Assembly: GCA_003224135.1 (NCBI GenBank)
Contig: QHYO01000716.1
Location: 1 to 9,790 of the forward strand
Origin: Acidobacteriota bacterium
GTDB taxonomy: Bacteria > Acidobacteriota > Terriglobia > Acidiferrales > UBA7541
Direction: 5' to 3'
DNA: 9,790 bases
Of this stretch, positions 1 to 6,065 are shown one piece after another. Below the pieces are notes generated by a model that saw only the letters and a program-made list of their open reading frames with translations, did not search any database and had not been told where the DNA came from. A program made the translations under genes and the position numbers. Each line of letters starts with the position of its first letter. Within the stretch, counting starts at the first letter, position 1.

Positions 1-144
1 GCCTCGAAAGACTCAGCCAGCTATGGCGGCCATATCGCGCCGTAGCCGCGCGTCTTTTCTGGCACGCTTACCTTTCAAAGCGTGGCCAAAACAGCGTTAC
101 GATCAGTTTGTAATTCATATGTGTCGAGATGTATCGCTACAGTC

Positions 145-173
145 TTGTGTCAGACGCTGGCATTCCGTAAAAT
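145..173 (+). promoter_or_regulatory. Candidate sigma70-type promoter of the glyoxalase-like gene
   Basis: A TTGTGT box (145-150) and a TAAAAT box (168-173) are separated by exactly 17 bases. The expected transcription start is near 180, leaving a leader of under 20 bases before the ATG at 199. No Shine-Dalgarno sequence is visible in that short leader, so translation may start on a nearly leaderless message. This is a consensus match by eye only. The rest of 1-198 holds nothing else I can name. Confidence 0.45.
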
Positions 174-198
174 CTATATTTTTACTTCGTGATCATCC

Positions 199-945
199 AT
201 GACTTTTATTCCCCGTCGATCTTTCGTGGCCATCACAGGTGCGGCGCTCGTCGTTCCCAACTCCCTTCTCGGCAGTCAGCGGCAACAATCTGAGGTGCCT
301 CCTTTGGTCGATCAGGTGCCAGCGATGCTCGATCACATCCTTCTCGGTTGCAACGATCTCGAGCATGGCATCGCTTTCGTCGAACAACACACGGGTGTTC
401 GCGCCGCGTCCGGCGGAGTGCACCCAGGTCGCGGCACGCAAAACGCGCTTCTCTCGCTCGGCACTCGCCGCTACCTCGAAATCATCGCGCCCGATCCGCA
501 GCAGACCAGCTCTTCGTCCGAACTTCCAGCGAAGCTTAAAAAGCTCAGCGAGCCCCGCTTGGTCGGATGGGCGGCGCATCCCGGTGACCTTCAGGTGCTC
601 GCGGCCGATCTTGCCAGAGCCGGAGTCGCCGCCGAGGGACCCACTCCCGGTTCGCGCAAACGCCCCGACGGCAGCGTCCTGCACTGGAAAACAGTGAACT
701 TGAAAGACGACGCAAACGGTATGCTTCCCTTTTTTATTGAATGGAGCGCCGACTCGCCGCACCCCTCCTCTGACTCTCCGTCCGGCTGCCAACTCCTCCG
801 CTTCGAGCTGCTCAGTCCCGATCCAGCCGCCCTCGACAAACAAATCACACTCCTCAACCTCAAAGCCCCGCTCGCGAAGAACCCTGACCCTCAACTCCAC
901 GCCGTCATCTCCGGCCACAAAGGCAAACTCGACGTCGCCTCCTGA
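199..945 (+). CDS. Tat-signal glyoxalase-like (VOC superfamily) protein
   Basis: This 248-residue protein belongs to the vicinal-oxygen-chelate superfamily, closest to the Glyoxalase_3 type (Pfam PF13468). Residues 6-20 (PRRSFVAITGAALVV) resemble a twin-arginine signal: a paired arginine followed by a hydrophobic stretch, so export in folded form is likely. The core begins at LDHILLGCNDLEHG (44-57) and continues through GGVHPGRGTQNALLSLG (72-88) to RYLEIIAPDP (91-100). His46 and Glu94 sit where this fold places metal ligands. A second, weaker half follows around residues 175-240. Substrate cannot be predicted, since members include dioxygenases, lyases and binding proteins. It has its own promoter and no Shine-Dalgarno sequence, and a 115-base gap separates it from the next gene, so it is probably monocistronic. 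Family assignment is firm; enzymatic role is open. Confidence 0.8.
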   Translation: MTFIPRRSFVAITGAALVVPNSLLGSQRQQSEVPPLVDQVPAMLDHILLGCNDLEHGIAFVEQHTGVRAASGGVHPGRGTQNALLSLGTRRYLEIIAPDPQQTSSSSELPAKLKKLSEPRLVGWAAHPGDLQVLAADLARAGVAAEGPTPGSRKRPDGSVLHWKTVNLKDDANGMLPFFIEWSADSPHPSSDSPSGCQLLRFELLSPDPAALDKQITLLNLKAPLAKNPDPQLHAVISGHKGKLDVAS

Positions 946-1029
946 GTCATGTCTGCCCAGCTTCGACGGTCACGCTTTAACTCTTTAACCACCGACCCGT
1001 CACGCGAGTCCCTCGCTGTGCGTGTCTCG

Positions 1030-1056
1030 TGCGATACTGTCCACGCTCAACGGAGG
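1030..1056 (+). promoter_or_regulatory. Possible extended -10 promoter and ribosome binding site
   Basis: TGCGATACT (1030-1038) matches an extended -10 element (TGn plus a -10 hexamer) and resembles the TGCTATACT found before infC in this window. No convincing -35 box precedes it. CGGAGG (1051-1056) lies four bases before the ATG at 1061 and decides that start over an in-frame ATG-like start upstream. The ribosome binding site is clear; the promoter is tentative. Confidence 0.35.
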
Positions 1057-1060
1057 CCCC

Positions 1061-1819
1061 ATGTCCAGCACCCCTCAGTTCGGCACGGCGGAATACAAGT
1101 CCGCGACTGGTTCCGATCGTTGCAAAAGCTGTCAGCAGGAATTGACCAGCACCTACTTTCGCATCAACGGCATGCTCGCTTGCGAGAAATGCACCAGCCA
1201 GCTGCAAGCGCAAACTCCCAAAGACACTCATGCGACCTACGTCCGCGGAATCCTATTTGGCGTGGGCGGCGCAATCTCGGGTCTCATCCTTTACTCGGCG
1301 TTCAGCATCATTACCGAAGTTCAGATTGGCTTTGTTGCCTTGGCAGTTGGTTGGTTGATCGCCACCGCAATCAAGAAGGGTTCCAACGGAGTCGGCGGTC
1401 GCCGTTATCAAATCGCCGCCGTTGCCTTGACGTATGCCGCGGTTTCGCTTTCCGCAATTCCCATAGGCATCTCCTACCTCATGAAGGAAAAGAAGCCCGC
1501 TGTGGCTTCCTCGGCTAATGCTTCGCCGTCTGGCAGCTCCGCCACGGGCGTGGGTGCGTCTTCCTCTCCGAACGATTCAGCGATCGCTGGCCAGCCAGCA
1601 AAACAGAAAAAGAATCTTGGTTCGATCGCTGGCGCTCTCCTCATTGCCGGGCTCGCCTCGCCTTTCCTTGAGCTACAGGGCGGTTTTTCGGGCGTTATCG
1701 GGCTAGTGATTATTTTTGTCGGAATGCGTATCGCCTGGAAAATGACGGCCGGTCCGCGCTTGGAAATCCTCGGCCCATTTCAGGCCAACGGGCCTCCGGC
1801 CGCTGCGCCAAGCGCTTGA
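1061..1819 (+). CDS. Zinc-ribbon multi-pass membrane protein, function unknown
   Basis: This 252-residue protein has a short cytosolic-type zinc ribbon (Cys21-x2-Cys24 and Cys41-x2-Cys44) followed by several hydrophobic segments: about 61-82, 84-104, 116-140, 187-200 and 208-224. A low-complexity Ser/Ala/Gly/Pro linker (about 147-180) separates the third and fourth segments, and the tail is Pro/Ala-rich. The start at 1061 is chosen because CGGAGG precedes it; the frame is open a little further upstream without such a site. I do not recognise a named family. The next gene, a membrane protease that also begins with a zinc ribbon, starts three bases after this stop, so the two are co-transcribed and probably translationally coupled. 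A shared role at the membrane is an inference from that linkage only. Confidence 0.72.
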   Translation: MSSTPQFGTAEYKSATGSDRCKSCQQELTSTYFRINGMLACEKCTSQLQAQTPKDTHATYVRGILFGVGGAISGLILYSAFSIITEVQIGFVALAVGWLIATAIKKGSNGVGGRRYQIAAVALTYAAVSLSAIPIGISYLMKEKKPAVASSANASPSGSSATGVGASSSPNDSAIAGQPAKQKKNLGSIAGALLIAGLASPFLELQGGFSGVIGLVIIFVGMRIAWKMTAGPRLEILGPFQANGPPAAAPSA

Positions 1820-1822
1820 CCA

Positions 1823-2780
1823 TTGGCCATCTCCGTGTTTTCATCGACCACTGAATTGACCATCCGCAAATGCAAGACTTGTGGACGGGAACTCGCAACA
1901 ACCGAACTCGCCTGCGTGCAATGCCACACTCTCGCATTCTCAGAAGAGCTGACAATCCTTTCCGCGCGTGCCAATCGTCTCGAAGAACAAGGCGACTTCG
2001 CACAAGCTCTCGAAGAGTGGCGCAAGTCACTCGACATGCTTCCGCATCAATCCACTCAGGCCGGTTGGGTCCGCGATCACGTCCGCAAACTCGAACTCTC
2101 TCTCGAGGCGTCCCCTCCTCCGCCAAAAAATAACTGGGCGAAAAAACTTGGCCCGTTCTCTCCGATCGCCATTTTTCTTGCGAAAGCAAAATGGCTTTTC
2201 GCACTTTTCAAATTTAAATTTCTCTTTAGCCTCGGCGCTTTCTTCGCGCTGTATTGGGCCATGTGGGGCTGGAAGTTCGGCGTCGGTTTCGCTGTTCTGA
2301 TTTTGATTCACGAAATGGGTCACTACATTGATATCCGCCGCCGCGGCCTTCCCGCAGATATGCCCGTTTTCTTGCCGGGGTTCGGCGCGTACGTGCGCTG
2401 GCAAGCTCTTGGCGTTTCTGTCCGTCGCGTGCCTGCTCCTCTGGTGGCGGACCGGCAACCCGCTTTGGGCGGGTTTGGCGCGCGCAGGTGCCTGGCTGAA
2501 TTTAATGAATCTGATTCCCATCTGGGTCCTCGACGGCGGTCAAGCGACCAACGCCCTCGACCGCAACGGACGCTGGGTTCTCCTTGCTTCCACCGTCTTC
2601 CTGGCATTGCTATTTCAGGAGGGAGTTTTCGTCCTGGTTGCAGGTGGGTTCGTCTGGAGGCTCTTCACCAAGGACCTCCCTGCGGTCTCGAGCCCGCGAA
2701 CCGTCGCCTATTTCGCCAGCGTGATCGCATTCCTGGGCGTTGTCTTGCGATTTGTGCCAGGTCACGGATTCACCCGCTAG
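1823..2780 (+). pseudogene. M50 / site-2-protease-like membrane metalloprotease, frameshifted
   Basis: A TTG start three bases after the upstream stop opens this frame, with no clear Shine-Dalgarno sequence, which suggests coupling. The first half has a zinc ribbon (Cys17, 20, 31, 34), a TPR-like stretch (about 44-72, GDFAQALEEW), hydrophobic segments from about 130, and the catalytic motif HEMGH (residues 163-167; bases 2309-2323). Homology-like sequence in this frame ends at YVRWQALGVS (2390-2419). From about 2403 it continues in the next frame as LLAFLSVACLLLWWRTGN and includes NLIPIWVLDGGQ; its LDGG (2529-2540) should carry the third metal ligand. That frame stops at 2780. The first frame runs on as nonsense to 2827. 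The junction lacks a SLAGPLAG-like stretch expected in this family, so a short deletion of 3n+2 bases is more likely than a one-base slip. Either a pseudogene or an assembly/sequencing error. As drawn it cannot make an active protease. Confidence 0.75.
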
Positions 2781-2909
2781 CGCCACGCCGTTCTGAACTG
2801 TTCCCAAATGACATTTTCCCAAAATGAAACGCTTTCCTCCCCTCCGCCACTACTCTTGTGCACCAACAACTCAGGGGCATTTGCTCGATTCCTTCCGTTG
2901 GGTTGAAGG

Positions 2910-2976
2910 CGCCAGGGGGCACGCTGGGAATTGCGGTCACCAATTCTGGCATGTGCCCCCCATTTTCTCCCTGGCG
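2910..2976. repeat. Large imperfect inverted repeat / hairpin
   Basis: Three nested arms pair: CGCCAGG (2910-2916) with CCTGGCG (2970-2976), GGGCAC (2917-2922) with GTGCCC (2953-2958), and GAATTG (2928-2933) with CAATTC (2941-2946) around a 7-base loop. The 3' arm carries an 11-base bulge (2959-2969). It could be a REP- or MITE-like palindromic unit or a structured RNA. There is no T-tract after it, so a terminator is unlikely. Confidence 0.5.
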
Positions 2977-3194
2977 GATCGGCGTCCTTAAGAGCGCGGC
3001 GCTGAGGCGACCGCGTTCCGGGGGGAAGGCACGGGCTTCAGTCGGCGCCGCACACCGAACCGGCATTCAGGATTTTTAAGCCTGCGGCACGTCGTGTCGC
3101 TCTGCCGATCGCTTTACGTTCCGTTGGTAGTGGGTCATCTCTAACGACGCTGGCCGTGTCAAGAGTCTTTTCTTTTGAGTTTTTCTTTCTCTCT

Positions 3195-3228
3195 GCACAC
3201 CCCTGCGTTCGCGCAGGTGCACGCTTTT
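3195..3228 (+). terminator. Weak terminator-like hairpin
   Basis: CCTGCG (3202-3207) and CGCAGG (3212-3217) form a perfect 6-bp stem around a TTCG loop, with further partial pairing of flanking GCA and TGC. A short T-run (3225-3228) follows about seven bases later. The distance to the T-run is long and no intact gene ends nearby, so this is only a possibility. Confidence 0.25.
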
Positions 3229-3398
3229 GTTCGACGCCGTTCGCCTGATTTCATCTGTGGTCACCCTTACAGTTGCTCAGCCTGTGTCAGTTCATCGATC
3301 TAGTGTTGCCCACCAAACATCTCTTCAGTCATGAAATACCATGATGAGTTATTCGAACCCCCTCTTCAGGGAGGCGCGTAGCCTAATCAGTTTCACAG

Positions 3399-3701
3399 TC
3401 ATTGGATTGCAGGACTATGACCCACGTCTGGCATTCCCGCACAGGCAGCACCGCTTTTCTGCCGCATCTGGCCACGACGACAGAACTCTTGGTAATCAAT
3501 CTGGTCGCGCAACATAATGTAGAGCCGAATCCCGAGCTTACGAGCTGCGGCGACTCGTGCTTTACCCAATCCCTTCTGTGCCAGCTTGCGCCGATAGAAG
3601 CGGCCTATAATTCGCATCTCGGCCTCCTCCGGCTCGAGCGCTGTTAGGTGAACACCGAAACAGTCTACTCGGACCGCTGCGAGGCCGGTGTCGTTATGAC
3701 A
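3399..3701 (-). pseudogene. C-terminal remnant of an IS110-family transposase
   Basis: The minus strand is open for about 100 codons, ending in TGA at 3399-3401. It reads GLAAVRVDCFGVHLTALEPE, then EEAEMRIIGRFYRR, KARVAAARKLGIRLYIMLRD and IDYQEFCRRG. The ARKLGIRLYIMLRD...Y pattern is typical of the C-terminal end of IS110/IS116/IS902-type transposases (family knowledge, recalled). A full protein of this family has roughly 300-400 residues; the DEDD catalytic N-terminal domain and most of the Transposase_20 region are missing. In-frame sequence stops at a TGA (3702-3704, complement), and nothing transposase-like was seen beyond it. This is a truncated, non-functional relic. IS110 elements lack strong terminal repeats, so element ends cannot be drawn. 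Confidence 0.6.
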
Positions 3702-4110
3702 TCAGTTTCAGGCAACCGCGTCAGTCGGGCAATGTTATGCAATCATTGGCTCTGGAAATTTGGCTTTGAATTTGTAGGGGACACACTTCAAGAGCAAGTG
3801 GAAACCACTAATCCCAGATCCTACGTTTTCTGCAAGATAGCAAGGATTGCGACGCGCATTTGTCAGTTGGGATTGACCATATTTCAAAGTTGCCGTCGAG
3901 TTCGATCCGGTCGCTCGATCGGACCGCCACAACCCTGGATTTGTGACTTCGTCGAGGACAGTCGCGACATCACCGCGAAAGTCTCGCGGCCATACTTGCA
4001 ATTCGTTGATTGGTCCCTCGGAAAACTAACTCCCGAGCCTGGTTACCGGACGTCTCTCGAGGCGCCTTAACCAGCACCTGACCGTTGCTCTTGCGGCCTA
4101 CAGCTTCCCA
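3702..4110. other. Unassigned stretch between transposase relic and FkbM gene
   Basis: Open frames exist on both strands (for example 3648-4070 plus and 3735-4001 minus), but neither has a recognisable domain or a good ribosome binding site. They overlap each other, and the plus frame also overlaps the transposase remnant. Composition is more AT-rich than the flanking housekeeping genes. It may be decayed accessory DNA. I see no RNA gene or terminator of confidence here. Confidence 0.3.
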
Positions 4111-4812
4111 TTATTTTCTTGCAGTGGGCGGAGCGGCTAGCACTTGCCTAAATAGAAGGTCGTAGTAAGTGCCAACCCCCGGAGATGACATGAATGCATC
4201 CCTTCTAACTTCCTGGAATCCGTGTTGTTTCATAAATGGCAAAAGTTCTGAGAGTTTGCAGCAACCAAGGTAAGAATCGAAATCTGCAACCTCCGTCTTC
4301 ACATACTTAAAGCGATGCAATAGGCCGGTGGCTCCTTTGAGCGCTAGCAGCTCAGAGCCTTGAGTATCCAGGACCAGCGCTGTATTTGTTCCCAGATCGA
4401 TGGACTGTGTTCTTACTAGAGTGGTCAGAGTTGTGGATTCAACAGATATGTCGTGGGTGAAAGATATCTCAGGCCACAGCTGTCGGTGTTCACCTAATTC
4501 GAATATCGACGAGGATGCGCCAGCATTACTGGCCACGTGCAACGTACAAGTAGTGCCGTCGCGATCAAGAACTAACGCTTTATATGCCTTTTGCTTTGGA
4601 AATGATTGGAGAGTAGTCCGCAACAGTTCAAATACCGAAGGGATCGGCTCTATCCAATAAACGTTCAAGTTAAATTTCGCGTATAGCTCACGTTCCTGCC
4701 CCTCGTTTGCTCCCACATGCACGACAGTATCAACATGCCGTAGAAAACCGTTCTCGGACCATAGAGTACGGCGAACCTTGTTTAGCATGCGTTTTGCGAA
4801 ATTGTAAATCAT
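4111..4812 (-). CDS. FkbM-family SAM-dependent methyltransferase
   Basis: This 233-residue protein carries the marks of the FkbM family (Pfam PF05050): the SAM-binding motif VVHVGANEGQ (30-39), the acidic strand end WIEPIPSVFE (53-62), SNAGASSSIF (95-104), the family signature LDTQGSELLALKGA (148-161) and VKTEVADF (171-178). FkbM proteins usually O-methylate sugars or polyketides and often sit in glycan or secondary-metabolite clusters; here it stands alone, so its substrate is unknown. Length is normal for the family and the frame is intact. The ATG at 4812 (complement) has no clear Shine-Dalgarno sequence; an ATG at residue 9 is an alternative. Base composition is visibly more AT-rich than the operon to its right, and a transposase relic lies nearby, which suggests horizontal acquisition. 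An unusual nested inverted repeat covers its 5' leader. Confidence 0.85.
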   Translation of the reverse strand: MIYNFAKRMLNKVRRTLWSENGFLRHVDTVVHVGANEGQERELYAKFNLNVYWIEPIPSVFELLRTTLQSFPKQKAYKALVLDRDGTTCTLHVASNAGASSSIFELGEHRQLWPEISFTHDISVESTTLTTLVRTQSIDLGTNTALVLDTQGSELLALKGATGLLHRFKYVKTEVADFDSYLGCCKLSELLPFMKQHGFQEVRRDAFMSSPGVGTYYDLLFRQVLAAPPTARK

Positions 4813-4914
4813 AGGATCGCATCTCGGACCCGGTTACTCCAGTAACCGCAACCCAGGTATCCGTTTCGCTCTGGTTCTCGAGTTGCCGGCTACTCGGGAG
4901 TCGACGCGATCCTA
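4812..4914. repeat. Nested inverted repeat (about 103 bp) abutting the FkbM start codon
   Basis: Outer arms TAGGATCGC (4812-4820) and GCGATCCTA (4906-4914) are perfectly complementary. They enclose two further hairpins: CGGTTACT/AGTAACCG (4831-4848, two-base spacer) and TCTCGAGT/ACTCGGGA (about 4876-4899, eight pairs with one G-T wobble). The outer arms begin and end with TA, which would fit a TA-target MITE (IS630/Tc1-like), but this is inference. On the minus strand it forms the entire likely 5' leader of the FkbM gene, with the AUG directly at the base of the outer stem. Confidence 0.5.
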
Positions 4915-5001
4915 CCACGATGTTTGAAATTCGAACGTGTCGCTCCGCCGGATGTGTAGTCGCATGATCGGAAACTGCCCCCCTGCCGTTCCGTTTCCCG
5001 C

Positions 5002-5032
5002 TTGCCGCCTACGCCGTGCCGCGTGCTATACT
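5002..5032 (+). promoter_or_regulatory. Extended -10 promoter of the infC operon
   Basis: TTGCCG (5002-5007) is followed after 19 bases by TATACT (5027-5032), preceded by TG one base upstream (5024-5025), giving an extended -10 TGCTATACT. The long spacer is offset by the extended element. Transcription should start near 5039, giving a leader of about 114 nt before the proposed AUC start of infC. The match is by consensus only. Confidence 0.6.
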
Positions 5033-5040
5033 TTTAACCC

Positions 5041-5148
5041 GTCCTCTGTCGGCGAACCTGCCGTCTGAGGGGACGTGTGTTGGTGACAGATTCGGGCTCC
5101 GAGGCCGGCTATCCGTGTCCCTTGGATGCTTTTATCAGCTAGAGGGGG
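5041..5148 (+). promoter_or_regulatory. Structured leader of infC with Shine-Dalgarno sequence
   Basis: A hairpin at 5041-5074 pairs GTCCTCT with AGGGGAC (one G-T wobble) and encloses CGGC/GCCG (5050-5053 with 5060-5063). Further down, CCCTT (5119-5123) can pair with GAGGG (5142-5146) inside the purine-rich ribosome binding site AGAGGGGG (5141-5148), while ATCC (5111-5114) can instead pair with GGAT (5124-5127). These are mutually exclusive folds by eye. Leaders of infC operons are bound by L20 in some bacteria (Rfam L20 leader, RF00558); whether this one is homologous cannot be told from sequence alone. Confidence 0.35.
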
Positions 5149-5152
5149 ATTT

Positions 5153-5716
5153 ATCGCAGAGCGGAATTTCCGGCAAGTGAGCGACAGAGTCCGTGTCAAC
5201 GATCGGATTCGCGCTCGCGAAATCCGGGTGATTGACGAAGAAGGCGGCCAACTCGGGGTAATGCAGCCATTTGAAGCGCTTCGCATGGCTCGCGAACGTG
5301 GATTGGATCTGGTGGAAATTTCGCCAACGGCGGATCCGCCAGTTTGCAAGATCACCGACTACGGCAAGTTTCTCTATCAACAAAGCAAAAAGGCGCACGA
5401 ACAACGCAAGAGCAGCCGTGGCTCGGCGTTGAAAGAAGTCAAGTTTCGGCCCGCCACCGCGGAACATGATTTTCAGGTTCGCAAGAACCAGATCATCCGA
5501 TTCCTCGGCGAGGGTCATAAGGTCCGCGCCATGATTTTCCATCGCGGACGCGAAATGGCGCACCAGGAAGTCGGTCGCGCCAAAATGACGCGCCTGCTGG
5601 GCGAAATCGGCGATGCCGGCTCGGTGGAAACGCCGCCTCGCATGGAAGGTAACGTCCTCGTGGCGTTACTCGCTCCTAAAAAAGGCGTCGGCGCAGTTGC
5701 AGCCAGACCGAATTGA
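5153..5716 (+). CDS. infC: Translation initiation factor IF-3 (probable AUC start)
   Basis: IF-3 binds the 30S subunit, checks the start codon-initiator tRNA pair and prevents premature joining with 50S. The N-domain spans about residues 12-81 (VNDRIRAREIRVI, then LGVMQPFEALRMARERGLDL and PVCKITDYGKFLY at 63-75). A basic linker leads to the C-domain (KEVKFRP at 94-100, EGHKVRAMIFHRGREMAH, PRMEGNVLVALLAPKKG). Three starts are possible: ATG 5126 lacks a ribosome binding site, GTG 5177 has only a weak one, and ATC 5153 sits 4 bases after AGAGGGGG (7 after its GAGG core). E. coli infC starts with AUU, which lets IF-3 repress its own synthesis, so an AUC start is plausible and gives 187 residues (E. 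coli 180). The promoter at 5002 and a terminator just after the stop frame this gene. Confidence 0.93.
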   Translation: MAERNFRQVSDRVRVNDRIRAREIRVIDEEGGQLGVMQPFEALRMARERGLDLVEISPTADPPVCKITDYGKFLYQQSKKAHEQRKSSRGSALKEVKFRPATAEHDFQVRKNQIIRFLGEGHKVRAMIFHRGREMAHQEVGRAKMTRLLGEIGDAGSVETPPRMEGNVLVALLAPKKGVGAVAARPN

Positions 5717-5743
5717 CGCCCTAGGGCCCCCATTCTTCGCCAC

Positions 5744-5771
5744 AAAAGAGGAACTATAGTTCCTCTTTTTT
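5744..5771 (+). terminator. Rho-independent terminator between infC and rpmI
   Basis: A perfect 11-bp stem (AAAAGAGGAAC 5744-5754 with GTTCCTCTTTT 5759-5769) closes a TATA loop and ends in a run of six T (5766-5771). It lies 28 bases after the infC stop and 66 before rpmI. It can separate infC from the ribosomal protein genes or act as an attenuator with partial read-through. The A-run before the stem also makes it terminator-like on the minus strand. Confidence 0.85.
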
Positions 5772-5837
5772 ACTGAAAACAAAGGGTTTGCCTACCTAAA
5801 AAAAGAACCTGAAGAGGACGAGAGGATTTACAAAGCA

Positions 5838-6065
5838 ATGCCACGCAACCGATCGAAACCTAAAAAGAAACTCAAGACGCATCGCGGCGCCGCCAAACGC
5901 TTCAAAATCACGGGCACCGGAAAACTGCTTCGCATGCATTCCGGCAAGCGCCACCTGCTCGGAACCAAAGCGCCCAAGCGCATGCGCAAGCTCAAGAAGC
6001 TGACCAGGGTCAACGACGCCGACTTCGCCAAGACCATGCAAATGCTTCCGTACGGTTTGAAGTAA
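5838..6065 (+). CDS. rpmI: Large ribosomal subunit protein bL35
   Basis: This 75-residue, strongly basic protein is bL35 of the 50S subunit. The family core LKTHRGAAKRFKITGTGK is at residues 12-29, followed by HSGKRHLLGTKAPKRMRKLK. Most bL35 proteins have about 65 residues beginning near this core; here a basic extension (MPRNRSKPKKK) of about nine residues precedes it. GAGAGG lies twelve bases before the ATG, somewhat far, and an in-frame ATG nearer the core is absent, so the extension is probably real. It follows the infC terminator, and no strong promoter is visible in the 66 bases between, so its expression may depend on read-through. A 410-base structured spacer separates it from rplT, unusually long for this pair. 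Confidence 0.95.
   Translation: MPRNRSKPKKKLKTHRGAAKRFKITGTGKLLRMHSGKRHLLGTKAPKRMRKLKKLTRVNDADFAKTMQMLPYGLK

Larger units (their letters stand above)
2781..3398. other. Intergenic stretch with repeat-like debris, no supported gene
   Basis: No reading frame here has a recognisable product or a good ribosome binding site. A large imperfect hairpin lies at 2910-2976. The stretch around 3020-3080 (GCACGGGCTTCAGTCGGC and following) looks like a degenerate copy of the palindromic motifs scattered in acidobacterial genomes, from memory. On the minus strand, GAGATGACCCACTACC (within about 3125-3145) also resembles intergenic debris I associate with such genomes. A hairpin with a TTCG loop lies near 3202-3217. 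No tRNA, CRISPR array or IS terminus was recognised. Confidence 0.4.

Noticed and set aside
193..918. Long minus-strand open frame (241 codons) opposite the glyoxalase-like gene
   Set aside because: It is the antisense shadow of a clear VOC protein; its translation has no recognisable domain and no ribosome binding site supports it.
2395..2420. Programmed ribosomal frameshift in the M50 gene
   Set aside because: No classic slippery heptamer with downstream structure is evident, and the junction also lacks family residues, which points to a deletion.
2858..3079. Plus-strand open frame of 73 codons
   Set aside because: No domain, no Shine-Dalgarno sequence, and it runs through the hairpin and repeat-like debris.
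3076..3264. Minus-strand open frame of 62 codons
   Set aside because: Its translation (for example SLEMTHYQR) looks like read-through of dispersed intergenic repeats rather than a protein.
3648..4070. Plus-strand open frame of 140 codons
   Set aside because: It overlaps the transposase remnant and a competing minus frame. No family resemblance or ribosome binding site was seen; chance opening in decayed DNA is likelier.
5126..5152. ATG at 5126 as the infC start
   Set aside because: It lies upstream of the only strong ribosome binding site and has none of its own; the nine extra residues are not typical of IF-3.
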